A stretch of 45,892 bases of DNA from an uncultured Ruminococcus sp. Its GTDB lineage: Bacteria; Bacillota; Clostridia; Oscillospirales; Ruminococcaceae. Position numbers and translations under genes: made by a program. The notes beneath the pieces were generated by a model, which saw only the letters and a list, made by a program, of their open reading frames with translations, was not told where the DNA came from and did not search any database. The stretch lies in assembly GCA_947178575.1 (NCBI GenBank), contig CAMWYX010000015.1, positions 1 through 45,892 on the forward strand, given 5' to 3'. The first letter of the stretch is position 1. Each line of letters starts with the position of its first letter. This document shows, piece after piece, positions 8,702 to 17,606 of the stretch.

Positions 8702-8730
8702 ATTATATCTTATTTTTTCCTGACTGTCAA
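8702..8730 (-). promoter_or_regulatory. Consensus promoter of pckG
   Basis: On the minus strand TTGACA (8730-8725) and TATAAT (8707-8702) are perfect and 17 bp apart, leaving a leader of about 55 nt. A 6-bp palindrome TGCCGT-C-ACGGCA (8761-8773) lies about 30 bp upstream of the -35 and could bind an activator. Confidence 0.9.
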
Positions 8731-8864
8731 TACATACAGATAATATTTTTTTCCTGAAAATGCCGTCACGGCAGAATATATGTCAGAACTGCACAATATT
8801 TTCAACATAAAGTTGTTTAAAACGTAGAAAATTTCAGGATATTGGAAAAATTTTGAATATATTA

Positions 8865-8893
8865 TTGAAACGGAAAAAAAAATATGATATAAT
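8865..8893 (+). promoter_or_regulatory. Promoter of the cytidylate-kinase-like gene
   Basis: TTGAAA (8865-8870) and TATAAT (8888-8893) are 17 bp apart. The spacer contains an A-tract of nine, and transcription starts about 30 bp before the ATG. The interval 8640-8929 otherwise holds only this promoter, the divergent pckG promoter and a short palindrome. Confidence 0.85.
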
Positions 8894-8929
8894 ATCAGCA
8901 TAATAACACTGAAAGCGGGGACGAAATTA

Positions 8930-9550
8930 ATGAAGAAACCAATTATAACTATAGAACGCCAGTACGGAAGCGGTGGAAGTATTATCGGAAAAATAGCAGC
9001 CGAAAAACTCGGAATCAGCTGCTATAACAGACAAATACTTGATATGACTGCCGAAAAATGCGGATATGACAAATCCAAAATTGAAGCTGCCGAAGAAACT
9101 GTTCCTACAAGTTTTCTGTATTCACTTATGCTTTCCGCAAATCCGGCACGGGCAATGGAAAATAATCTCCCGCTGTCAGATAAAGTATTTTTAATGGAAA
9201 GCAAAATAATAAACGAAATCGCAGACAAGGAAAGACAGTTCGTGATAATAGGAAGATGCGGAAGCTATATTCTCGAAGACCGCGGCTGCTTCAATGTTTA
9301 TATCTATGCGCCTGAAAAATTCCGTGCAGCGCGCGCTGTTTCAGAATACGGCGTACAGGCTTCACGAGCCGAAGCAATAATGAAAAAAGCCGATAAACGC
9401 CGTGAGACTTTCTTTAATGTTAATACCGGAAGAAGCTGGCAGGATAAGGAAATCTATTCACTTTGCCTGAACAGCGAAATCGGCGACGAACTCTGTGCCG
9501 ATATTATCGTAAAGGCTTATACAGAGTACAACAAAAATCTTGCAAGATAA
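8930..9550 (+). CDS. Cytidylate kinase-like family protein
   Basis: 206 aa, P-loop kinase of the cytidylate-kinase-like family (AAA_26, PF13189). The N-terminus ITIERQYGSGGSIIGKIAAEKLGI has the modified Walker A characteristic of the group, followed by CYNRQIL; FVIIGRCGSYIL (about 101-112) is the second conserved stretch. Residues 140-165 carry the arginine/lysine-rich lid. Many of these proteins sit beside transporters or FMN-related genes and their substrate is unknown; canonical CMP kinase (Cmk) is a different gene. It is monocistronic with its own promoter. The ribosome site is weak (AGCGGGGACG). Confidence 0.88.
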   Translation: MKKPIITIERQYGSGGSIIGKIAAEKLGISCYNRQILDMTAEKCGYDKSKIEAAEETVPTSFLYSLMLSANPARAMENNLPLSDKVFLMESKIINEIADKERQFVIIGRCGSYILEDRGCFNVYIYAPEKFRAARAVSEYGVQASRAEAIMKKADKRRETFFNVNTGRSWQDKEIYSLCLNSEIGDELCADIIVKAYTEYNKNLAR

Positions 9551-9593
9551 GAGAAATAATCAAAAAAAACATCATATATATCTCTATCTAAGG

Positions 9594-9634
9594 ACAGGAG
9601 TTTCCCGTAAAAAAGGAAACTCCTGTTCTTATTT
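9594..9634. terminator. Bidirectional terminator
   Basis: A perfect 12-bp stem, ACAGGAGTTTCC (9594-9605) with GGAAACTCCTGT (9615-9626), is followed by a T-rich tract. It lies between the convergent cytidylate-kinase-like gene and rlmH. Confidence 0.88.
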
Positions 9635-9643
9635 ATTTTGTTT

Positions 9644-10117
9644 TTACTTGTGATATTTTCCGTTTGTGTTTATCTGGAATGCACGATAAATCTGCTCCAG
9701 AAGCATAACTCGGGCAAGCTGGTGCGGAAACGTCATCTTTGACATTGATAATTTAATATGTCCGGCTGATTTTATTTCATTGTCAAGCCCGAAAGAACTT
9801 CCGATAATAAAAGTAATCGTGCTGAATCCGTTTACGCCTGCCGATGATATTTCCGAAGCAAACTGTTCACTGGTGAATTGTTTCCCCTCGATACAAAGCG
9901 GAATTATCATACCGGAGGCAAATTTTCTGATTTCCGCTGCCTCTTTTTTCAGTGCAGACAATATTTCTTTTTCCGACGGATTATCGCTGAGACGGCATTC
10001 GTCAAGCTCGTGAATTTCAATATTGCAGTATCTGCCAAGACGTTTTATATATTCTCCGCAGGCATTCCGGAGGTATTCCTCTTTAAGTTTTCCGATTACA
10101 ATAAGATTTATTTTCAT
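9644..10117 (-). CDS. rlmH: 23S rRNA (pseudouridine-1915-N3)-methyltransferase RlmH
   Basis: 157 aa SPOUT-class methyltransferase that methylates pseudouridine 1915 in helix 69 of 23S rRNA on the assembled 70S ribosome, using S-adenosylmethionine. The family hallmarks are visible: MKINLIVIGKLKEEYL at the N-terminus, the SAM-binding trefoil TFIIGSSFGLDNEI (about 103-116), and the C-terminal LARVMLLEQIYRAFQI...YHK. The usual Pro before YHK is replaced here (NGKYHK). GAGGA precedes the ATG. It follows the WalJ-like hydrolase by 9 bp; the walJ...rlmH neighbourhood is common in Firmicutes, where htrA often lies between, but not here. Confidence 0.97.
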   Translation of the reverse strand: MKINLIVIGKLKEEYLRNACGEYIKRLGRYCNIEIHELDECRLSDNPSEKEILSALKKEAAEIRKFASGMIIPLCIEGKQFTSEQFASEISSAGVNGFSTITFIIGSSFGLDNEIKSAGHIKLSMSKMTFPHQLARVMLLEQIYRAFQINTNGKYHK

Positions 10118-10126
10118 AATTTTTCC

Positions 10127-10912
10127 TCAAAAAATAACCGCTGCACCTTTTGTTTCAACCGGAGCAACGCCCAGAAGATAATCACGCCCACGAACATATC
10201 CACAGAGTGCGGATTCAACCGTGGAATATGCAATATCGGGACGGTTGTTGTCCTGACTGAGATGACCGAGGACAATATATTCAGTTCCACGGCTGATAAG
10301 TTTTGCCGTCTGAACAGCACAGTCATTATTTGAAAGATGACCGTTCGGCGACAAAATACGCTCTTTGAGATAAAGCGGATACGAGCCGTTCCGGAGCATC
10401 TGTTCATCATAATTTGATTCAATAAGAACCAGCCGGCAACCGGAAAGAGCCTTATCAACCTCATCTGTAATATGCCCTAAATCCGTACACACCGCACATA
10501 ATCTGTCATCTGATGTGCGTATCCGGTAACCACAGCTTTGTATTGTATCATGCGGAGTATTGAAGCACGTGAGTTCATTTCCTCCACATGAAATAGTTTT
10601 GCCGGTCATATCCACCACCGGCGAGGACGGGGAAATCCTGTCGCTGTCGCATAATCTCTGTAAAGTCCGTTTCTGACCGTATACCGGTACTGATATGTTT
10701 TTTGTAAGCATTTTCAGTCCGCTGACGTGGTCGGAATGTTCATGAGTTATAAACACACCCCTAATCGCCGAAAGCGGTATATTATTCACCGTAAGGGCTG
10801 AAGAAAGCCGGCGGAAACTTACTCCGCAGTCTATAAGTATTCCGCCCCTTTCCGTGCCTATAAATGTTGAATTTCCGTTGCTGGAACTGAAAAGCGGATA
10901 TATTCTTGCCAT
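10127..10912 (-). CDS. WalJ/YycJ-like metallo-beta-lactamase-fold hydrolase
   Basis: 261 aa from the ATG at 10912, 7 bp after the upstream stop. The longer reading overlaps that gene and its extra residues are unlike the family. The metal-binding signature THEHSDHVSGL is at about 57-67. Further conserved parts are the N-terminal YPLFSSSNGNSTFIGT, ILIDCGVSFR, the DLGHITDEV stretch (about 147-155), SNYD and LGHLSQDNN. This is the YycJ/WalJ group: a double-strand-type exonuclease fold linked genetically to the WalRK cell-wall regulon and to DNA repair. Clustering with rlmH supports that assignment. No two-component genes are present here. Confidence 0.85.
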   Translation of the reverse strand: MARIYPLFSSSNGNSTFIGTERGGILIDCGVSFRRLSSALTVNNIPLSAIRGVFITHEHSDHVSGLKMLTKNISVPVYGQKRTLQRLCDSDRISPSSPVVDMTGKTISCGGNELTCFNTPHDTIQSCGYRIRTSDDRLCAVCTDLGHITDEVDKALSGCRLVLIESNYDEQMLRNGSYPLYLKERILSPNGHLSNNDCAVQTAKLISRGTEYIVLGHLSQDNNRPDIAYSTVESALCGYVRGRDYLLGVAPVETKGAAVIF

Positions 10913-10919
10913 TATGCCG

Positions 10920-11597
10920 TTATCCCTTTGCCGGTATTCTTGAGGCAATACGCATAGCAAAATCGCTGAAATTCTGCGTCTGAAGAATAATTCGTCCCGG
11001 CCCTGTGAGCTTAGTCAGGAAAAGACCCTCACCGCCGAAAAATATATTTCCGAGTCCTTTGACGGTTTCAACCTCATATTTAACGCTTATATCGAAAGCG
11101 ACAACGTTTCCTGTATCGACTTTCAGAACTTCACCCGGTGCGAGAACACGGTCAACCATATCGCCGTCAACTTCAAGAAATGCCATTCCATAGCCGAAAA
11201 GTCTTTGGAGAATAAATCCCTCACCGCCGAAAAGACCGGCTGAAAGCCTTTTAGTGAATGTAGCTTTCAGGTCAACAGTCTGTTCCGCAGCAAGAAACGC
11301 ACCTTTCTGTACTATGAGTTCTCCTCTTGATATATCCACCGGAACTATAGAACCCGGACAGGTAGCCCCGAAAGCAATTTTTGCTCCGTTCACAGTCGAT
11401 GTATAATTAGCCATAAATATGGATTCACCAGTGAACATTCTGCCAAGACTTCTGCCGAGACCACCTCTTGCATTAGTGGTCATGGTTATGCCTTCGGTCT
11501 GCCATATCATGCCGCCGGACTGTGTGAACATTGATTCACCGGCATTCAGAGTAGTTTCAACAGCCGGAACAGTGCTGCCTATAAGCTGATAATTCAT
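10920..11597 (-). CDS. AIM24-family (TIGR00266) protein
   Basis: 225 aa from the ATG at 11597, preceded by AAAGGGG. It is a beta-helix protein of the AIM24/DUF124 family: AGESMFTQSGGMIW near the N-terminus, then repeated glycine-rich turns (RGGLGRSLGRMFTGESIF, GGEGFILQRLFGYG, GGEGLFLTKLTGPG) and a closing ILQTQNFSDFAMRI. There is no signal peptide or membrane helix. The function is unassigned; the mitochondrial relative affects inner-membrane organisation. It is the first gene of a three-gene operon with the WalJ-like hydrolase and rlmH. Confidence 0.92.
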   Translation of the reverse strand: MNYQLIGSTVPAVETTLNAGESMFTQSGGMIWQTEGITMTTNARGGLGRSLGRMFTGESIFMANYTSTVNGAKIAFGATCPGSIVPVDISRGELIVQKGAFLAAEQTVDLKATFTKRLSAGLFGGEGFILQRLFGYGMAFLEVDGDMVDRVLAPGEVLKVDTGNVVAFDISVKYEVETVKGLGNIFFGGEGLFLTKLTGPGRIILQTQNFSDFAMRIASRIPAKG

Positions 11598-11642
11598 GTA
11601 AAAATCCCCTTTCGTCAGATAAAAATACAATAATCTGAAAAC

Positions 11643-11671
11643 ATTATATCATACAATCTGACATAAGTCAA
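11643..11671 (-). promoter_or_regulatory. Promoter of the AIM24-walJ-rlmH operon
   Basis: On the minus strand TTGACT (11671-11666) and TATAAT (11648-11643) are 17 bp apart, about 46 bp before the first start codon. Confidence 0.87.
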
Positions 11672-11717
11672 CACTCTCCGAATGTTTTTCGTTCACAGAA
11701 AATTTACAAATTACCCG

Positions 11718-11746
11718 TTGACAAAATTATCGAAAACGTGTATAAT
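11718..11746 (+). promoter_or_regulatory. Promoter of the T-box/leuA transcript
   Basis: TTGACA (11718-11723) and TATAAT (11741-11746) are perfect and 17 bp apart. Transcription should begin near 11753, at the start of the T-box leader. Confidence 0.9.
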
Positions 11747-11752
11747 AAAAAT

Positions 11753-12030
11753 AGTATTAATATTTTAAGGGCTGTGAAGGGAAATAAAATCTGCTGAGTT
11801 TCACAGAGAGCCGCTGTCCGGTGTAAATGCGGTAAACAGATACAGGTCATAACTCGTCCCAGAGCTTCCGGCTGAACAGGTCTCCAATTAGGCACGGACG
11901 TGTTTCTCACGTTACAGGGATATGCATTGTATGATGCTGAAAAGCGGGTGTGACTTCACACCAATCAAGAGTGGTACCGCGGATTTTTTTCGTCTCTTTC
12001 ATGCACAGGCATGAGAGAGATTTTTATTTT
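11753..12030 (+). promoter_or_regulatory. T-box leader, leucine-specific (CUC specifier candidate)
   Basis: The canonical T-box sequence AGTGGTACCGCGG is at 11970-11982. Stem I elements are visible: the AGAGAGCC k-turn-side motif (about 11803-11811), GGTGTAAATGCGG (distal loop, about 11820-11832) and the return strand with ATAACTCGTCCC. CTC at 11853-11855 is the specifier candidate, decoded by tRNA-Leu(GAG). A stem III-type hairpin GGTGTGA/TCACACC precedes the T-box. The terminator is TCTCTTTCATGC (11993-12004) with GCATGAGAGAGA (12009-12020) and a T-run. Uncharged tRNA-Leu would stabilise the antiterminator and turn leuA on. The specifier call rests on position and on the gene downstream. 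Confidence 0.93.
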
Positions 12031-12068
12031 TATCCGGAAAACGGATTCAGAGAAAGGAATGTTTATCT

Positions 12069-13736
12069 ATGAACGCATCAAAATATACGCGTCAGTTTTT
12101 TGAAGCTCCAAAAACTGCAATGAAATGGACGAAGAAATCTTATGTTGAAAAAGCTCCGATATGGTGCAGTGTTGACCTCCGTGACGGCAATCAGGCACTT
12201 ATCATACCTATGAATCTCAGCGAAAAACTCGAATTTTTCAAACTCCTCGTTGACATCGGATTCAAGGAAATAGAAATCGGATTTCCTGCCGCCTCCGAAA
12301 CAGAATACGAGTTCTGCCGTACATTGATTGAGGAAAATCTCATTCCCGATGATGTAACAATTCAGGTACTCACACAGTCACGTGAGCATATCATCAAAAA
12401 GACTTTCGATGCTCTTAAAGGCTGTAAAAATGCTATTGTACATCTTTATAATTCCACAAGCCTTGCACAGCGTGAACAGGTTTTCCGCAAATCAAAAGAG
12501 GAAATAATCGACATCGCCGTAACCGGTGCAAAGCTCTGCAAGGAATACCGTGAAAAATATGAGGGAAATTTCAGATTTGAATACTCCCCCGAAAGTTTCA
12601 CCGGAACAGAACCGGAATTTGCCCTCGAAATATGCAACGCCGTCCTCGATGTATGGAAACCTACGGAAAACGATAAAGTAATACTGAATCTCCCCGTAAC
12701 TGTCGAGCTGTCTATGCCTCATATCTATGCAAATCAGATTGAGTATATCCATGAAAATATCAACTTCCGTGAAAATGTTATAATTTCGCTCCACCCGCAC
12801 AATGACCGTGGCTGTGCCGTTGCCGATACGGAAATGGGACTCCTCGCAGGTGCTGACCGTGTTGAGGGTACGCTGTTCGGAAACGGTGAACGTACCGGAA
12901 ACGTGGATATTATCACGCTCGCCATGAATATGTTCTCGCAGGGCGTTGAACCTGAACTCGATTTTTCGGATATTCCAAAGATAACAGAACTCTATACAAG
13001 AGTTACACGCATGAACGTATACGAGCGTTCTCCGTACAGCGGAAAACTTGTATTTGCAGCGTTCAGCGGTTCTCATCAGGACGCTATCGCAAAGGGTATG
13101 AAGTGGCGTGAAGAAGGTCACACGGAACACTGGACAGTTCCATATCTGCCGATAGACCCCGAAGATTTGGGACGTGAATATTCCGCCGATGTAATACGTA
13201 TAAACAGTCAGTCCGGCAAGGGCGGTATCGGTTATATCCTCGAAACACGTTTCGGATATAATCTGCCGAAAAAAATGCGTGAATCTGTCGGCTATGCGGT
13301 AAAAGACATTTCCGACCATAAGCATAAGGAACTCATGCCCGATGAAGTATACGAAATATTCAAATCTCAGTTCGTGGATATAGAAACTCCCCTGAATGTC
13401 ACGGAAGCTCATTACGTTCAGTGCAACGGAATCGAAGCCACGGTAACTCTTACGTATAACGGTCAGAAAGCTGTCGCAGCCGATACCGGAAACGGCCGTC
13501 TTGATGCAGTAAGCAATGCTGTACGCTCCTATACTGGTCTTGATTATAATATAAATACGTATACAGAACATTCTCTCGAAATCGGTTCGTCATCAAAAGC
13601 TGTGTCATACGTCGAAATAATCGCAGGCGAAAAAAGCTGGTGGGGTGCCGGAATTGATACTGATATTGTCGTATCATCAATAAAAGCTCTCGTGACAGCA
13701 GTCAACAGAATGCTTTCCGATTCTGAAAAGCAATAA
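12069..13736 (+). CDS. leuA: 2-isopropylmalate synthase (long, Leu4-type)
   Basis: First committed step of leucine synthesis: acetyl-CoA plus 3-methyl-2-oxobutanoate gives 2-isopropylmalate. 555 aa, the long LeuA type 2 form that begins with a KYTRQFFEAPKTAMKW-like N-terminus. The TIM barrel starts with WCSVDLRDGNQAL (metal-binding Asp), continues to HPHNDRGCAVADTEMGLLAGADRVEGTLFGNGERTGN (conserved metal His and glycine-rich motif, about 242-278) and ends in the regulatory alpha/beta domain (about 430-555), which normally binds leucine for feedback inhibition. AAAGGAATG lies before the ATG. It sits directly behind the leucine T-box, so it has both transcriptional and allosteric control. Confidence 0.95.
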   Translation: MNASKYTRQFFEAPKTAMKWTKKSYVEKAPIWCSVDLRDGNQALIIPMNLSEKLEFFKLLVDIGFKEIEIGFPAASETEYEFCRTLIEENLIPDDVTIQVLTQSREHIIKKTFDALKGCKNAIVHLYNSTSLAQREQVFRKSKEEIIDIAVTGAKLCKEYREKYEGNFRFEYSPESFTGTEPEFALEICNAVLDVWKPTENDKVILNLPVTVELSMPHIYANQIEYIHENINFRENVIISLHPHNDRGCAVADTEMGLLAGADRVEGTLFGNGERTGNVDIITLAMNMFSQGVEPELDFSDIPKITELYTRVTRMNVYERSPYSGKLVFAAFSGSHQDAIAKGMKWREEGHTEHWTVPYLPIDPEDLGREYSADVIRINSQSGKGGIGYILETRFGYNLPKKMRESVGYAVKDISDHKHKELMPDEVYEIFKSQFVDIETPLNVTEAHYVQCNGIEATVTLTYNGQKAVAADTGNGRLDAVSNAVRSYTGLDYNINTYTEHSLEIGSSSKAVSYVEIIAGEKSWWGAGIDTDIVVSSIKALVTAVNRMLSDSEKQ

Positions 13737-13815
13737 TATTTACCGATTGTGTATGAATAAATTCTGCTTGATTTGTGCAGAATTAATAAATCTATAATAA
13801 ATTTGTCCGTCCCTA

Positions 13816-13844
13816 TTGATTTTTGCGTTTTGAGGTGCTATAAT
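13816..13844 (+). promoter_or_regulatory. Promoter of the ilv leader/ilvBNC transcript
   Basis: TTGATT (13816-13821) and TATAAT (13839-13844) are 17 bp apart, with a TGC extended -10. It is flanked by an inverted repeat, TTGTCCGTCCC (13803-13813) and GGGGCGGACAA (13868-13878), 10 of 11 bases complementary. The left arm lies upstream of transcription, so this is a DNA-level site if anything. Confidence 0.85.
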
Positions 13845-13880
13845 GATTTCAATAGCATTTTATCAGAGGGGCGGACAATA

Positions 13881-13982
13881 ATGAAAACCGTAAATTTCTA
13901 TTCCGGTACTATTATTATAGTCGGCACGGTCATTAGCGGCTGTAGTCGTTTTTCGTTCTGCCCGTGTGGTACTATTGCTTGA
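13881..13982 (+). CDS. ilv operon leader peptide (Ile/Val/Thr-rich)
   Basis: 33-codon open frame between leuA and ilvB, too short for routine gene calling. It starts at ATG 13881 after an AGGGGCGG-like ribosome site. Its core reads TIIIVGTVI: three consecutive Ile, two Val and two Thr codons in nine, and a second GTI lies two codons before the stop. The 9-base segment GGTACTATT occurs twice (13905-13913 and 13968-13976), both in frame as Gly-Thr-Ile. A terminator hairpin begins 30 nt after the stop codon. This is the classic arrangement for ribosome-mediated attenuation: when charged tRNA-Ile, -Val or -Thr is scarce the ribosome stalls and the terminator is prevented. There are no Leu codons, in keeping with leucine being sensed by the T-box upstream. 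Confidence 0.83.
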   Translation: MKTVNFYSGTIIIVGTVISGCSRFSFCPCGTIA

Positions 13983-14012
13983 TACAATGCACTTAAGAGC
14001 GGTATAAGCAGC

Positions 14013-14042
14013 AGTCTCCGGCAGAAGTCGGAGACTTTTTAT
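14013..14042 (+). terminator. Attenuator terminator upstream of ilvB
   Basis: AGTCTCCG (14013-14020) pairs with CGGAGACT (14029-14036), followed by TTTTTATTTG. It lies between the leader peptide and ilvB. A pause-type pairing within the leader reading frame is possible (CACGG 13925-13929 with CCGTG 13962-13966). I could not fix a unique antiterminator by eye. Confidence 0.85.
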
Positions 14043-14089
14043 TTGATTTCTCTGTGTATTGATGTCAATTTTCAGAACAGGAGGATTTT

Positions 14090-15829
14090 ATGTTAATCAA
14101 CGGCGCAAAAATAATTGTTGAGACGCTCATAGAACAGGGCTGTGATACCGTTTTCGGCTATCCCGGCGGACAGGTAATAAATCTGTTCGACGAGCTGTAT
14201 CTCAACAGAAACAGAATAAATCACATTCTCGCTGCCCATGAACAGGGTGCTGCCCATGCTGCCGACGGCTATGCAAGGGCTACCGGCAAAGTCGGCGTAT
14301 GTATAGCAACATCAGGACCGGGAGCGACAAACCTTGTTACCGGTATCGCTACAGCTTATCTCGATTCAGTTCCGATGGTGGCTATAACCGGAAACGTTCC
14401 CACAAGCCTTATCGGACGTGACAGCTTTCAGGAAGTCGATATTGTCGGCATAACCATGCCTGTAACAAAACATAATTTCATTGTAAAGGATATACGTGAA
14501 CTTGCGGATACTCTCCGCACTGCGTTCAAAATCGCAAAATCAGGCCGTCCCGGTCCTGTTCTGGTGGATATTCCGAAAGATATTCAGACCGCCTCATGGG
14601 ACTTTGAAGCAAAAAAAGACCCTGTAAGACCGTATCCGCTCAATTTTGCCTCGGAAAAGAAACTCCGTCAGGCTGCCTCAATGATTATGGAATCAGAAAG
14701 ACCATATATATATTTCGGAGGCGGAATTATTTCGGGAAAAGCATCTTCCGAACTCCTTAAGCTTGCGGAAAAAATTGATGCTCCTATGGGCTGTACACTT
14801 ATGGGACTTTCGGCTGTACCGTCGGACAATCCTAAATTTCTGGGAATGAACGGTATGCACGGTCATTATGCATCATCTGTGGCACAGGACGAGGCTGACC
14901 TCGTTATAGCACTCGGCGCACGATTCTCAGACCGTGCCACCGGCGATAAAAAACGTTTCAACAAGAATTTCAAGATAATACACATAGATATTGACAACGC
15001 AGAACTCGACAAGAACATCACCGCAAATCTTTCAATCGAGGGCGATATCAAGGACGCTCTTTTCCGCCTGATTCCTATGCTTCCGGCTGTTGAACGTCCA
15101 GAATGGGACAAGCGTATCGAAGAACTCCGTGCGGAAGAAGCCGAACGTCTCGAAAGAGCAGCCGCCTCAGAATTTGCAAAGAAATGCGAAAACTGTACAA
15201 ATCCTTGTACTATGACCGGCATTCCGGCTGAAAACCGTCTTGACCCGTACAGGATAATCGATATTATAAGTTCAAAGGCTGATGAGCACGATATTGTTGT
15301 AACAGATGTAGGACAGCATCAGATGTGGACTGCTCAGCGTTATCCGCTTAAGAACCCCCGTACATTCCTTACAAGCGGAGGTCTCGGAACTATGGGCTAC
15401 GGACTTGGTGCGGCTATCGGAGCATCAGCAGCTGAGGGCAGACGTACTGTTCTCTTTACCGGCGACGGAAGTTTCGGAATGAACCTCAACGAACTCGCTA
15501 CGGCAGTTTCACAGAATACCCCTGTTGTGGTTGTTATCATGAACAATGGTGTACTCGGTATGGTAAGACAATGGCAGACGCTCTTTTTTGACAAGCATTA
15601 TTCAAATACAACTCTTGCCCGTCAGACGGATTTCGTAAAACTTGCGGAAGCGTTCGGTGCAAAGGGTGCAAGAGCTTTCACAGCTGAGGAACTCGAAAAA
15701 ATTGCGGAAGAAGCATTCTCCGGAAATTCGCCGTTTGTTATTGACTGTGCGGTTGACTGCAATGAATTTGTTCTCCCTATGCTTCCGCCCGGCGGTTCTA
15801 TTGAGGACATCATTACCGAAATAAAGTGA
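14090..15829 (+). CDS. ilvB: Acetolactate synthase, catalytic subunit
   Basis: Thiamine-diphosphate enzyme joining two pyruvates to 2-acetolactate (valine/leucine) or pyruvate and 2-oxobutanoate to acetohydroxybutyrate (isoleucine). 579 aa. The catalytic Glu is E51 in LAAHEQGAAHAADGYARA; the FAD-type middle domain follows (GLSAVPSDNP...LGARFSDRATGD); the ThDP/Mg motif GDGSFGMNLNEL...NNGVLGMVRQWQ lies near 459-495. CAGGAGG precedes the ATG. Unusual: a cysteine cluster C366-x2-C369-x3-C373 in the linker before the C-terminal domain, where I would not expect cysteines. It forms an operon with ilvN and ilvC behind the attenuator. Confidence 0.97.
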   Translation: MLINGAKIIVETLIEQGCDTVFGYPGGQVINLFDELYLNRNRINHILAAHEQGAAHAADGYARATGKVGVCIATSGPGATNLVTGIATAYLDSVPMVAITGNVPTSLIGRDSFQEVDIVGITMPVTKHNFIVKDIRELADTLRTAFKIAKSGRPGPVLVDIPKDIQTASWDFEAKKDPVRPYPLNFASEKKLRQAASMIMESERPYIYFGGGIISGKASSELLKLAEKIDAPMGCTLMGLSAVPSDNPKFLGMNGMHGHYASSVAQDEADLVIALGARFSDRATGDKKRFNKNFKIIHIDIDNAELDKNITANLSIEGDIKDALFRLIPMLPAVERPEWDKRIEELRAEEAERLERAAASEFAKKCENCTNPCTMTGIPAENRLDPYRIIDIISSKADEHDIVVTDVGQHQMWTAQRYPLKNPRTFLTSGGLGTMGYGLGAAIGASAAEGRRTVLFTGDGSFGMNLNELATAVSQNTPVVVVIMNNGVLGMVRQWQTLFFDKHYSNTTLARQTDFVKLAEAFGAKGARAFTAEELEKIAEEAFSGNSPFVIDCAVDCNEFVLPMLPPGGSIEDIITEIK

Positions 15830-15839
15830 GGTTGAGAAT

Positions 15840-16346
15840 ATGGAAAATAATCAGTTTGTTATCGGTGTTATCGTGTCGAATGTTTCGGGCGTGCTTTCAA
15901 GAGTTTCCGGAATGTTCACACGGCGTGGATTCAATATCGACTGTCTGACAGTGGGAGAAACGGAATCAAGCGGATTTTCACGCATTACCGTAGTTTTCCA
16001 CGGCGATGACGAAATAAAACACAGAATTGTAAAACAGCTCGAAAAGCTTCACGATGTAAAGGAAGTAGAAGTTCTTGACCAGCATGAAACAGTTATCCGT
16101 GAACTTCTGCTGATAAAGGTGAGAAACACTCCGGCTACACGTCAGGATATTATGACCGCTGTTGAAATATTCCGGTCAAAGATTGTTGACTACTCGCCCA
16201 CCGCTCTTATATGCGAACTCACAGGCGAGACTTCAAAGCTGGACGCATTTATCGAACTCATGAAGCCATACGGAATAATGGAAATGTGCCGTACAGGTAT
16301 GATTGCCATTGAACGTGGTGACAGCTGTCTGAAAACGGAAAAATAA
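15840..16346 (+). CDS. ilvN: Acetolactate synthase, regulatory subunit
   Basis: 168 aa. The N-terminal ACT domain (about 4-78) includes FVIGVIVSNVSGVLSRVSGMFTRRGFNID, the valine-binding interface of this family. The C-terminal half (about 85-160) is the second ACT-like domain of small subunits (PTALICELTGETSKLDAFIELMKPYGIMEMCRTG). It binds IlvB, raises its activity and gives valine feedback inhibition. Ribosome site GAGGTTGAG, 10 bp after ilvB. The symbol could equally be ilvH; the long two-domain form is typical for Firmicutes. Confidence 0.96.
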   Translation: MENNQFVIGVIVSNVSGVLSRVSGMFTRRGFNIDCLTVGETESSGFSRITVVFHGDDEIKHRIVKQLEKLHDVKEVEVLDQHETVIRELLLIKVRNTPATRQDIMTAVEIFRSKIVDYSPTALICELTGETSKLDAFIELMKPYGIMEMCRTGMIAIERGDSCLKTEK

Positions 16347-16370
16347 TTTCCGCTAATCAAATTATGTTTA

Positions 16371-17465
<1,095 letters not shown>

Positions 17466-17532
17466 GAATCAGTAATTGACAATTGCTGATTTGCAATCCG
17501 GAATTTTTCGGCTGTGAATCGGACGTAATTCG

Positions 17533-17568
17533 GGTGACGGTTCATAACAGTTCCGTCACCTGTTTTTA
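17533..17568 (+). terminator. Terminator after ilvC
   Basis: GGTGACGG (17533-17540) pairs with CCGTCACC (17553-17560) around a 12-nt loop, then TGTTTTTATA. It ends or attenuates the ilvBNC transcript, so ilvD needs read-through or another promoter; I see no clear consensus promoter between 17570 and 17900. Confidence 0.85.
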
Positions 17569-17606
17569 TAATAAATTAGAATTTAATTATTTATGTGGGG
17601 TGAAAG

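Noticed and set aside
12492..13571. A 359-codon open frame on the minus strand opposite leuA
   Set aside because: It lies wholly inside leuA, has no ribosome site or family signature, and is Cys/Tyr/Ile-rich in the way of antisense frames.
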